A program made the position numbers and the translations under genes. A stretch of 64,000 nucleotides of DNA from Macrosoma leucophasiata (lineage: Eukaryota; Arthropoda; Insecta; Lepidoptera; Hedylidae), in NCBI GenBank assembly GCA_036365455.1, contig JAWQUS010000007.1, positions 24,336,001 to 24,400,000 on the forward strand, written 5' to 3'. Of the stretch, positions 54,062 through 63,840 are shown in pieces. Positions within the stretch are counted from its first letter, which is position 1, and every line of letters starts with the position of its first letter. The notes beneath the pieces were generated by a model. The model was not told the origin of the DNA and did no database searches. It was given only the letters and a program-made list of their open reading frames with translations.

Positions 54062-57000
54062 GTAAGTATGATACAGGTTATGACGATGATGTTAGTTATG
54101 AGTGTCTTTGATTTTGGCACAAAAATTTCTCAGTACCTAATCAGTTTTCCCCCTCCACCAATATCTAACAAGAGATATTGCATCGACTTTAGGAAGGAGA
54201 TTTCGGCTTATTTCGGGTCTGTAGATCGATCTCTTTCGCACCTTATGTGACGTTTGCCGACCATTTTGATCAAGTTTTTAATTAAAGTGAAATCTGAACA
54301 TTTTTTTATGAAATAAAAGTGGCAAACAAACGTGCAGTTCACATTGATGTTAAGTGATGACTGTAGCCTATAGACACCCACACAATGACCAGAGGTCAAA
54401 ATGCAGATGCGCTGCCATTCTTGAGGCATTAGGTGTTATGCCTCTGTGCCAGAATTTACAGGGCCGTACATTACCATCTGACCGGAACACGATAGTGCTG
54501 AACACTACCATTTAGCGGCAAGTATATTAGGTACAACGGTGGTGCCTACCCCCGCGAGCTCCATCACTGGAGCTCTACCACCAGTAAAATACATACATAC
54601 AAACATACACATTTTCGCATTAGAATTGTTAGTTTTATATATTTGTTCCATTGATATACAAAAAATTGTGTATCAATGATTTGTTCTTTAATTTCAAAAT
54701 TTTTCTCGCATGTGTTATTGTATGAAATAAAAATATTACAAATACACCAGCGTTTCTTAAAACCTCTGGTAACGCAACCCTAAGTCTGGTCGCAAGCCCG
54801 TTATACCTACTCACTATAAAAAAACAGTATTCCAATAATTAATATTTTGGGTCGCCAGCCAAAAAGTTTAAAACCACTGAAGTAGACGATAAGACTGTAA
54901 AGATTAACCATCTACGTACCAGTTTTAAAGCAACCAATCCTTCGTCTTCAATTCCAGAGCCTGGAAGCGAGCAAGATGGCAGCTATCGCACAAAAGATGG
55001 CCAAGATAGAAGAGGCGTCGCGGATCCGCAGCGAGCAAACGACCAGCTTCATCTCGAACACCAAGGAGGCGCTCGACGCCAAAATGGAGACGCACGAAGA
55101 GAAACGCGAGGCGTATATCAACGAGCTTCGAGCGCGTCTGAAGGACCACCTTGAAGGTGTTGAGAAGACCAGGTAAGTCGTGATGTGGGATCAGAAAACG
55201 TTTATCGAAAATGCTCGGGTACCAACCAATTATCGTTTTGTTTATATTTTGTTCTTTTTTTTGAGGGCAAGTCTCAGGATTTTTTTCTATAGTCTTTTTA
55301 TTTTTTCTTTCTTTCATCGGCGTCCTCTTAGGGGTTACATGGGAAGTTCTTAAAATGGATGTATGTTCTTATATGGAGTATTTCTGCTTCATCATTTTAG
55401 CTGAAGAATATTTACTGCTGGCTGCCCATCTTGCGTGATTGCACTTACTATCGATCCATTGGAATGGTTGGAGCGCCACCGTTCGGTTACAGTACAAATA
55501 TGAACAGTATGGAAACTACGTACAAAACGTTGAAACGACACACTCACACAAACACGCGCATCGACGATGCCCATAAGCGGTTCTCGCGGTGCTGCAGTAG
55601 TGAGACGCACGCTACTCGAGCGTAGCTGCGCATGTTTGTGTGCCGTTTCGAACGTTTTGTACGTAGTTTCCTTACTATTCATATTCTACTGTGGTTCAGT
55701 TGACTGACTGCACTAGCGGAATAATTCTCAATTCAAGTCAATTTCTGCTTATGGTATTGCAGTTTTGCAGTATGTCATCAATAATATGTGTACGATATTT
55801 GTAGGTATGGTAAGTATTCCCAAAATTCTAATGTATCTATTGTTATACATTATCGACTTACACTCGGCAATATTAATGCATTTTAACATATACTTAGCTG
55901 AAATAAAGGACTGATGATTGAATCAATGCATACATTAATAGGTAGAACAAATAATCCGGAAATAAAAATTACCAAAATATATTTTAACCTCTGGACGTAT
56001 ATCATAATTTTACTCTCGCTCGTAGTTACTTTGTTTCCAGTCTATTCCCACCTTTTACAGTTTACCTTACATATTGTTTGGCATAACAAGACGAGGAGTG
56101 ATCGGTCGCTTGAGGCATCTCTCACTTGACCGGGTTATCCAGAAGCACCTGCCTCTGGTCAACGATTGCACAATAGACTCGAGTGGGTAAATGTTGTGGA
56201 ATATTATGCAGGGAATAGTATATATAGGCTGCAGAAATAGTATTGTCAATAGATAGTTCATCTCGTGTATGATATATATTTTTTTATTTTTTTATTCTCC
56301 ATTTAAAGAGCTTGGTCAAAGACCATGACGCTCTATACGTTCACATGAATTACATTCTTCATTTAAAAAAAATAATTAAACAACATTAGCTCATTGACAA
56401 TTGATATAGTTGCAACAGTATTCTGGCGTCATCCGTAGTAGGATCTGCCAGGACACTGTTGCAATGTCCTATTTCTAATGAAGCCCTGCGATGAGCCTCA
56501 CCTCGAACACATTCAACCAAAATATGGTATACGTCTTCCGTGTATGATATTAATATTTTAATAACATCGTTTTAAGTCAGTCAGATTGTTTTCAAGAATG
56601 GCTCAATGTTAGCCGATTCGATTTTAGTCATAGGAGTACTTGTTTGTTTAGTCATATTGTAACTGGGATAAGTCGTTCAGTTGTTTTATTTTTAACATTT
56701 TATACTTAGGTATCTAGTCTTTGGTACATTGTATAGTAACTTAATCGTTCCGCTATCTTGCTTTATTCGAGAATTAGCCCTCTGATGCAAAACCATGAGT
56801 GATTGGGGCGCAAGTGTATTCGAGATTGAGATCCACTGTGACGACAGATCATAAGGTCTCAGTTCAAGTCAAGATCTGTGAACCGAAAAGCTCAGCCGGC
56901 GTATTCTGTATCTCGGTTTGCCATCAATTTCAAAATCCTTATGTCGTATATTGTGGAATCATATTTGCAGATTTTCTCGCGTATACCACTACTCCCAATT

Positions 57001-60000
57001 TCTTCTTTTACCTGGCGACGTGGTCACGAGCAGATGGACCACGGCTGATCCGTCTGCCCATGAACACGATAGCTTTCATTAAAGCGGCTGAAACGTCGGG
57101 TAAAAGAAGAACTTGAAAGTAGTGGTATACGCGAGGAAATCCGCAAATATGATATTTTTTTTACTTTTTTTTCTATGTTACGCAGTACGTTGTTATTTTT
57201 CTCAAATAATGGTTTTTATCACATTATGCCAATACAGCAATGTATTGCAAAGTGGCTATCGAGATGATGTCAGTCGAGACACTTAATACGCCTCCAGTCG
57301 AATAAATCGGTGACAGTGAAAGTGGCGTCGAAATAATTCTTCAGGGTTGGCAGCGCGTTGGCAACTCCCCTGGTGTTGCAAATATTCATAGGCGACGGTG
57401 CCCTCTTGCCATTAGGTGGCCCCTTTGCTTGTCTGTCAATCTTTCAACATAAATAAAATATTGCTATGGTTCTCAAGTATGGTGTGGGTTGCAGGTTGAC
57501 CCTGGAGCAGCAGACGGCCGAGGTGTACAAGGCGATCGAGGAGAAGATGAACACGGCGGCCGACAAGCGCGACGAGAACATCAAGAAGATGCTGGAGCGC
57601 CTCCGCGAACATGTAAGCATCCACGAACCACGAACGCTTGGCCCATGTAACAGGTGGCGAGCCTTTTCACATCTTCGGGCACATAACCAAACTAGACTAG
57701 GTAATTGAACTTCTAGAAAATGGAAAAATCCCAATACAACCAGAGAAAAAGCGTTTTACAACGTTATCTCTGATAGCTCACGACCCAGGAATCGAACCCC
57801 AGGACCTCAGCTAGTAGTGGCCTGCTACCACAAAGCTACTGAGTCATTTTTTTTTTTAACGGATGGCAAACAAGCATGCAATATCTCCGATGATGCCACT
57901 GGAGATATTACCAGTTTTAAAAAAGGACAAATTTCCCGGTTATCAATTTCGTTACCTCGAATCTAAGGATTCCTACTACCGGTTAGCTTACCGGTTTACG
58001 TATGCCCGTTAGAATAAACTTTTACTCGATCATATATCTTTGTAAGAAATACAAGAAAATATACAACTTTTACAATCACAAAACCTCTTATAAACGCTCT
58101 TATCCTGGCAGGAGGAGCAAGTGCGCAAAGTGCGCGCCGGTAACCAGGAGAAGTTCCAGCAGCTCGAGAGCGCCATCCAGGAGAAGCTGCAGCAGGCCGC
58201 CGACCGCCGCCTGCAGATCGAGGCCGAGCAGAAGGAGAAGCTGCGCAACCACGTGAGTCTATTGCCAGGATTATACAACACCAAACGTCCAGCAGCTCAA
58301 GAGACCATCTGCCGCCTGCAGATCAAGACAGAGAAGAATGAGAAGCTGTACAACCACGTGAGTTTCTATCGGCAGGGTACCCCTGACCCGGATTTGCCAT
58401 CCAGTAGCTGCAGCAGGCCGTTTACCGCCGACCGCTGCCTGCACATCGAGACAGAAAACACGGAGAAGCTGCGCAACTGTGAGTCTTTCTTATCAACATA
58501 AAATTTCGCAATATCTGAAGGCAGTACCTCATTTTCTAGGTCCAAAACGATCTTTGTAAGATTATTCTCAACGCACGTAGTCGCCTGCAGATTGAGCCCA
58601 TACTAAACGGGAAACGGCATAGCCAAATTGATTTGCTTTCCCCAATTTTTTGCGGAACCTTAACAGCTTCAATAGCTGCCAGCGCCATCCAGGTAAAGTT
58701 ACCATGTCGAGGTTGAGTCAAAAGAGAAACTATGCAACCACGACTCTATTCGCCCGTTTATACTGTGAGCATCGCGCTGCTTCTTTATGAGGTGAACCGA
58801 AAATATTAAGAAATTGCAGTACATCTCATCGAAATCGTCTTCTTTTAGACGTTGCTGTATAATCCCAAAGTGAAGGCGAGGACCTCATAGTAATCTTCAA
58901 TAAGCTACCATTTCATACAGTTATAGTTATGGTAAACTTGTTCTATTAATCTATCGTCACAAACCATCATCGTTATTGGGTGAAAGAATGACTTCCCCTA
59001 ATCGGACTAAATAAAGGAGTCAATTAATCTCTCGTGACAAATGAAGAACTTAATAACGGTAATTATATGAGATGCAGTTGTAGTGTTGGGAAGCTCGAAT
59101 ATTTTGCACCTCATTTTCATTTGTAGATTTACATGTAGAGGTGACCATTGACATGAATGCAAAAAACTGGCATTTTTTTTCTTCTTGATATCATAATTTT
59201 TCATCTGTTTTTATTTTTTATCATGCTTTTCAGTGAATGTGCCTTTTTCATAAAACCAGTTAAGTGTATCAGAAGCTACTTCAGATTATGAAATTCTTAA
59301 CGTATTGATGATTTCTAACTAGACTTGCATGTCACGTCGAGAATCTTTATGACCGGCAGTGTGAATACTGATAAACTGTCTTAACAAATTAAATGATTTT
59401 AAAATATTTGTAAAAAAAAAATAAAGACAGGCCTATGATGGCATGTATAGACATAAAACTGATATTTTTTTAGACTAGGCTAGCTAGACTAGCATAGGCA
59501 AAATGCGTGCGCACTCAACTTAGCTGATGTGATATTCAGACAAATCAGTCGCAACATAGTATGCAAGGATCCTTGTAAAAAGAAACCGATATTCTGTAGA
59601 AAGACGCAATACATGTTTTTTACGTTTCTTATGTACCTAGAATGTTTCAAAGAATGCACTGATCAGTTTTGAATGATGATACATTGGAAGCTGTGTCTCA
59701 AAATTAAATGTAAAACGTTATAGGTTATTGTAGTAACGCCTTGTGAAAACTTCATTGCGCGATTCAGTTCGTCCTTGTATCTTAATAAGTCGTTTTCAAG
59801 GTTTACACTAGATGGCGTTGATCTCTATTGAACGCTTCACCTCTACTAAGATAAGAGAATCACGACTCGACATGTAAGTCATATCCAAATGCAGCATATA
59901 AACAATTTCGTAGTTTCGCAACATTTCTACACTTATTTTATTTTTAAAGAAAAATGGAAAGAAAAATTTGACTTCAGGCGAGGCTCGAACTCGCGACCTA

Positions 60001-61638
60001 CTGGGAATCTAGTCCAGCCGCTCTTCCAATTGAGCTACTGAAGCCCTGCCCGATTTGTTAAATCTTTCCTTCACATCTATTGCATTGCTTTATGGTAGCA
60101 GCAGCGCCATCTATTACCAACTATGCTAGTTAGGCAACCGATATAATAGACTTTTCAGTTTATTGAATATCGTAAAGAAGTCGCTTTTACCCTTAATAAT
60201 TGTTGTGCCGCTCTTCCAATTGAGCTACTGAAGCCGGCTGGACTAGATTCCCAGTAGGTCGCGAGTTCGAGCCTCGCCTGAAGTCAAATTTTTCTTTCCA
60301 TTTTTCTTTAAAAATAAAATATATTTCACAAGCATGTGTTAATGCGAAATAATATAAAACAATTATTAAGGGTAAAAGCGACTTCTTTACGATATTCAAT
60401 AAACTGAAAAGTCTATTATATCGGTTGCCTAACTAGCATAGTTGGTAATAGATGGCGCTGCTGCTACCATAAAGCAATGCAATAGATGTGAAGGAAAGAT
60501 TTAACAAATCGGGCATGGCTTCAGTAGCTCAATTGGAAGAGCGGCTGGACTAGATTCCCAGTAGGTCGCGAGTTCGAGCCTCGCCTGAAGTCAAATTTTT
60601 CTTTCCATTTTTCTTTAAAAATAAAATATATTTCACAAGCGAAATAATATAAAACAATTTCTACACTTAGCTGGTTCCATTTGGTTGACGCATGCATTAT
60701 GTTTTATGTTCGATCATCATTCTGTTGGCATTAGAACAATAAGCTCGCGGAGGTGCGGTCCGTCATCACCGCCAAGATGGAGGAGATAACCAAGGACATC
60801 GAAACGAAGCTCACAACCGCCGAACTGAATAGGGAAAAGGAAATTCAGAAGAAATTGGACTTCGTTAAGAAGGAGGTTTGTTTTCCAGATTTACAGCTTT
60901 GCAAACTTCTCTTATAGTGTTTATAGTTTAGTACGTAGCTTAGTATTTTATTATTGATTTAAATGGGGCTTTAGTGTAAATAAGCAGTAGATATTATTAC
61001 ATTTTTGAGTAATTATCAATTATGAGTACGTAATGTGTCGTAGTTTTAGTGTTGCGTACCTCAAAAGGATAAGAAAGCGAAGATAAAACCATTATAAGGT
61101 TATTTGTGTCTGTCTGTCTGCAGTCTGTCACGGCAGATTTTTTTTTAAAGTACTTAATGGACAAAGTATTGAATAGAAATTTGGTACACAATGATATCGT
61201 GTAAATCAAAGACCCAATCATGAAAAAAGTGAATTTCAAACAGCGGACACTATAAATTAGTGCATTTTAAAAAGTTTTGCAAACTGTATCGTGTGATGTA
61301 TTGTTAGAGGACGCCTAATTGTGAAGATCACAGAAATATTAATAATTTAGACATAAGGAACTTTTAAGTTATTAAAGATAGTAAACGAAACTTCTGTGGA
61401 ATTCGAAAAGGCGTTGTATAAAAAAACCTAAGGTATTTGTGATAACGTAGAAATTTTGTTAATTGTACGGCATCCTATGAACACGATTCTGATTCGCACA
61501 TGACCTGTTTTTTTTACATATTACAAAATTTAATTTGTATTTGTTTTCCCACAGGAGAGGCGCGCGGAGATGGTGCGGCAGAACAAGAACGCGCGCGCGG
61601 ACTCCGACGCTTCCCCCACCTCCCCCACCTCCGGCTAA
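53895..61638 (+). CDS. stai: Stathmin, shared coding part (six exons, introns included in this span)
   Basis: Stathmins are cytosolic or membrane-tethered phosphoproteins that bind curved alpha/beta-tubulin through one long helix, sequester it and promote microtubule catastrophe. The translated exons show the family layout: a short N-terminal cap with LAYEVIL (human stathmin has QAFELIL), a Pro/Ser linker with RADSPEK, the helix start EIQEKLKAAEERRR (human EIQKKLEAAEERRK), then a long uninterrupted charged coil and a short Ser/Pro/Thr tail. Exons are 53895-54061, 54958-55172, 57495-57612, 58112-58252, 60735-60875 and 61555-61638. All introns are GT-AG and all phases agree. With either candidate first exon the total divides by three (951 or 942 nt including the stop). 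The protein is about twice the length of vertebrate stathmin (about 149 residues) because the helical repeats are expanded. The symbol follows the Drosophila orthologue by family assignment. Confidence 0.93.
54168..54285. repeat. Fragment of the TA-flanked MITE family, in a stathmin intron
   Basis: AACAAGAGATATTGCATCGA, GGCTTATTTCGGGTCTGTAG and CCATTTTGATCAAGTTTT align with the left halves of the copies at 37099 and 48968. The right half is missing and the match ends just before a SINE-A copy. Confidence 0.75.
54303..54588 (-). repeat. SINE-A copy, full length, in the first shared stathmin intron
   Basis: TTTTTATGAAATAAAAGTGG to TGGAGCTCTACCACCAGTAA. Confidence 0.85.
54958..55172 (+). CDS. 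stai: Stathmin shared exon 2: helix and first tubulin-binding repeat
   Basis: The acceptor ATTCCAG precedes AGCCTGGAAGCG and the donor is ACCAG before GTAAGTCG (phase 2). The exon reads SLEASKMAAIAQKMAKIEEA, then RSEQTTSFISNTKEALDAKM, then ETHEEKREAYINELRARLKD and so on to KTR. All of it is charged, heptad-rich helix. The segment from EALDAKM to LKDH is the first copy of an A-x-x-x-K-(M/L) ... KR ... L-(R/K)-x-H repeat seen again in the next three exons. The upstream codon for KM at 54976 is not a real start. Confidence 0.93.
56250..56545 (-). mobile_element. Non-LTR retrotransposon C-terminal remnant in a stathmin intron
   Basis: The reverse frame reads EDVYHILVECVRGEAHRRAS, then ILLQLYQLSMS and a stop. 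It follows the H-I-L-x-x-C-x-x-x-x-x-x-R pattern that ends R1-like LINE polyproteins. An A-rich 3' region follows (56277-56400). Confidence 0.6.
56958..57153. mobile_element. Palindromic MITE-like element, 196 bp, in a stathmin intron
   Basis: The left arm ATCATATTTGCAGATTTTCT continues CGCGTATACCACTACT and pairs with the right arm ending CGCAAATATGAT. An inner pair (TTCTTCTTTTACC with GGTAAAAGAAGAA) extends the fold. Only one copy is visible here. Confidence 0.75.
57343..57452 (+). repeat. CR1/Daphne-like LINE 3' tail in a stathmin intron
   Basis: GGTTGGCAGCGCGTTGGCAA, then CCCCTGGTGTTGCAAATATT and CATTAGGTGGCCCCTTTGCT, matching 7297-7415. It lies 43 bases before stathmin exon 3. Confidence 0.75.
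57495..57612 (+). CDS. stai: Stathmin shared exon 3: second helical repeat
   Basis: The acceptor GTTGCAG precedes GTTGACCCTGG and the donor is GAACAT before GTAAGCATC. The leftover AG of the previous exon plus G gives Arg. The peptide reads RLTLEQQTAEVYKAIEEKM and then NTAADKRDENIKKMLERLRE and H. MLERLREH closely matches the AKLERLREK end of vertebrate stathmin's tubulin-binding repeat. A LINE tail lies immediately upstream (57343-57450). Confidence 0.93.
57638..57846 (-). mobile_element. SINE-G copy in a stathmin intron, just after exon 3
   Basis: CCCATGTAACAGGTGGCGAG and GAAAATGGAAAAATCCCAAT are followed by the reversed tRNA-like head, GGAATCGAACCCCAGGACC and GCTACCACAAAGCTACTGAG. It starts 25 bases after the exon 3 donor and lacks the 3' CCCCTTCGGGG end. 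Confidence 0.75.
58112..58252 (+). CDS. stai: Stathmin shared exon 4: third helical repeat
   Basis: The acceptor TCCTGGCAG precedes GAGGAGCAAG and the donor is AACCAC before GTGAGTC. The exon is exactly 47 codons, in phase 0 at both ends, so duplicating or skipping it keeps frame. It reads EEQVRKVRAGNQEKFQQLES, then AIQEKLQQAADRRLQIEAEQ, then KEKLRNH. Degenerate copies of this exon follow directly downstream (58290-58741). Confidence 0.93.
58290..58741 (+). pseudogene. Degenerate tandem copies of stathmin shared exon 4
   Basis: Three to four partial, eroded copies of the exon at 58112-58252 follow it. Copy 1 (58290-58357) starts CAGCAGCTCAAGAG, lacks the middle, and ends AAGCTGTACAACCAC before GTGAGT. 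Copy 2 (58396-58478) keeps the middle block GCTGCAGCAGGCCG and ends AAGCTGCGCAACT before GTGAGTC. Weaker pieces lie at 58540-58615 (CGCCTGCAGATTGAG) and 58672-58741 (GCGCCATCCAGG, GAAACTATGCAACCACG). Copies 1 and 2 keep donor-like sequence but no convincing acceptor. The frame from exon 4 stays open through both copies to a stop at about 58500 (RLQIKTEKNEKLYNH, CLHIETENTEKLRN). They are read as decaying exon duplications. Confidence 0.8.
58742..59935. other. Stathmin intron, nothing recognised
   Basis: AT-rich, without repeats I can name, between the exon 4 copies and the fold-back SINE. Confidence 0.4.
59936..60656. mobile_element. 721-bp fold-back SINE-T insertion in the last-but-one stathmin intron
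   Basis: ATTTCTACACTTA occurs at 59923-59935 and 60657-60669, so the whole block entered once. Arms 59936-60204 and 60358-60626 (269 bp each) are reverse complements with one visible mismatch (near 60046 / 60516). Each holds a complete tRNA-like head (59970-60045 reverse, 60517-60592 forward). The 153-bp centre holds a third head (60208-60285) whose 5' part (60208-60235) is inverted in place. The transcript of this intron would fold into a very long hairpin. Confidence 0.9.
60735..60875 (+). CDS. stai: Stathmin shared exon 5: fourth helical repeat
   Basis: The acceptor GGCATTAG precedes AACAATAAGCTCGCG and the donor is AAGGAG before GTTTGTT. It is 47 codons in phase 0, the same size as exon 4. 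It reads NNKLAEVRSVITAKMEEITK, then DIETKLTTAELNREKEIQKK, then LDFVKKE. The donor is weaker than the others. The intron just upstream holds the 721-bp fold-back SINE insertion, ending 79 bases before this exon. Confidence 0.92.
61045..61270 (+). repeat. Partial GGTTCCGTACC/TCTG repeat in the last stathmin intron
   Basis: TTGCGTACCTCAAAAGGATA, ACCATTATAAGGTTATTTGT and a short TCTG run. It is diverged from the copy at 7575. Confidence 0.5.
61555..61638 (+). CDS. stai: Stathmin last coding exon
   Basis: The acceptor TTTCCCACAG precedes GAGAGGCGCGCGGAG. The exon reads ERRAEMVRQNKNARADSDAS, then PTSPTSG and a TAA stop at 61636-61638. RQNK followed by a disordered acidic/Ser tail corresponds to EVRKNKESKD at the vertebrate C-terminus. 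A CA- and CCG-rich low-complexity run starts immediately after the stop. Confidence 0.92.
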   Translation, partial: ERRAEMVRQNKNARADSDASPTSPTSG

Positions 61639-63840
61639 ACACACACACACCACACCCCACACAACACACACACCACACACAGCCTGCCCCGCCCCCGCCC
61701 GCCTCCGCCGCTAAACAAACACGATCTATTTGACGTCAAACTTTACTGACAGCTTCGATAATGTAACTCATGAAGCTATGGATAATAGAGGCCACACTTT
61801 TTTTACACACTTAATCGTACTAGCCGTGGTCGGACCTCTCATTCAATGATTGATGATATCTACTAATTTTGCTGTGTTTAGAAAGAGAGAATCGCCACAT
61901 CCTTACTTGATTTTTGTTTCAAATAATACTCTCGAAGTGTGGTCTCCACTTTTACATAAGCTCTTTAGTGTGGCTCGAGCTTGACGCAGACGCATTTACT
62001 GCCTACTGCTGTCAGTATCGAATATCGATATGATCTGAGTGACGCGACGGCAAATAAGAAGTTTAAGCGTGGTCGTACACGATTAAACTGCTTCCCGATC
62101 GATGGAAGAGGTGGAGGGAATTAGATCGCAGATCAGTGTATTTTGTATTGGAAAGGAGACGTGTTGCCTTTTTGGCTAGCTGTGATATCTGACGTGATTT
62201 TGCCTCTAGAAATCGGATCGTTGATTGTCAATACACGGGCTTTTTTTGCCGTAGAACAAAATACTTAGGTCGATTTTTATAAAAGGATATCTTTAAATAT
62301 TCCTGATGTTCATTATAAAATTGATTAAAATTGTCTTTTATTCTAAAATGCTCAATGCCTGAGTCGCAAAATATGACTAATAACCGCGAAAGATAATCAA
62401 ATAGAGCAATGAGGTGTCTAGAGTCAAAATCGAGTTAGTTCAAATGTCATTGGCGGACGGGGACGGGACTATAGGTTCAATATTGTATTAATGTAGCATC
62501 ATTGAAAACGTTATAATCGATTCTGGATTACTTTATAATTAAAAACAGCAACAATTTATTTTTATTTTAAAATGCAAACGAAAGAATCGACGAACACGTT
62601 TTTATTGGCGCTATTTTATACTAAGTATCGCTATGCCTATTCGGAATTTACAAAAATGGGGGTGTTGTTAATACGCTAGTGAGTTAATATTTTGGAATAT
62701 GCTTATTGATAATGTCACCAATGTACTGTCAGCCGAATTTTAGTAAGTCACGGTTCGACCACTTAGCTGGAGCACCGTCACCGTACAGGTCGCCTTTCTA
62801 TGAGAGCATCACTACGACTCAACTATATAAGTTCAAAAATTACTTGAATTTGGACTTTCGAGATATTTTATTAATGTCTAATTTACATTGACAGGGCCCG
62901 AGTTTGACGTGTTATTGTCCATCGGCTAGTGATCGGCTATCATATCATAATGGGCACTTGACTCTGATAAAATTAATAGTCTTCATTTGAATGCTCTGTC
63001 TTAGTGGTGTTGATGTAGTGAGTGATGACCCTAAGGCTAGGAGCGGCCGGCGGTGGAGCAGTAAGTCGGCCGCGCCAGTGGCGGTGGCGCTTGCGTCGGT
63101 GTTGTAACACTCAGACGATCGTAGGCTATATATTTCACTACAGCAACACTCGCCTGCCTACTCGCGACGTGTTACACCCCGGCTATATCGATAACACCAA
63201 ATATTATCGTGATCATGCTTATGTTTTTTCTTCCCATGATTTTAATGGCGACGTGGCTGCCCTCAAACGAGGCCTATTTTGTCAAATTAAAAGAGTCGGA
63301 CGTGATCTCGAGATTATATTTAGATGGAATGTTATTACGTATTGATTTGTTTAGCTAATTTTAATTTCACCTTAATACTCGGAACCCGGTCGGTGGGTTA
63401 TGTACGCGGGCGCGAAGAGGTGGCATGGAAACGGTTTAAGGATTAATTCCTAAATGTTAGTTATAGACATATATCATTATTTTTAAATTTATCATACGCA
63501 ACAGTATTTTTAGGGGAGGATAATCTAAATTTAAGTTTCACATCGTCATCCACGTATCACACTCACGCAATTTATTTCGTGTCTGTATTTTTATAAAATG
63601 AAATCCTATTTTTGAAGTTTTTCTATCTAGTTTTATTTGTATTTGTTCTGGAACAGACCATGGTAACACTGAGTACGGTCGCTTTCATTACCTACATCAA
63701 AATTATTTTAGCTCTTCATCATGCTGTATCCCAGTGTTGCCATTCACTGAATTGTTAACATCTAGTCCACGTTTAAATTTAAGTCATCACATCCTTGTTA
63801 TGATATCAAAACGAGCACAATAAACGACAGTGATTTTTAT
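61639..63840 (+). other. Stathmin 3' UTR (candidate)
   Basis: Unlike the introns this 2.2 kb is nearly free of the dispersed repeats, which fits transcribed 3' UTR. It starts with a (CA)n/CCG-rich run (61639-61712). ORFs inside it, such as the one at 63022-63345, do not resemble any family. The best polyadenylation hexamer is AATAAA at 63819-63824, followed by T-rich sequence. An earlier ATTAAA occurs near 63290. Confidence 0.5.
63819..63824 (+). other. Candidate polyadenylation signal
   Basis: AATAAA within GCACAATAAACGACAG, followed by a T-rich stretch (TGATTTTTATTTTAA). It is the best-placed canonical hexamer downstream of the stathmin stop. Confidence 0.4.

Noticed and set aside
54168..54285. 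Exon candidate between stathmin shared exons 1 and 2
   Set aside because: It aligns with the TA-flanked MITE family at 37099 and 48968.
58002..58284. Open frames overlapping stathmin exon 4 in other frames and on the reverse strand
   Set aside because: They are shadows of the GC-rich exon and have no family pattern of their own.
63022..63345. 107-codon ORF in the stathmin 3' UTR
   Set aside because: No family similarity; Arg-rich start reflects a local GC-rich patch and the rest is AT-rich.
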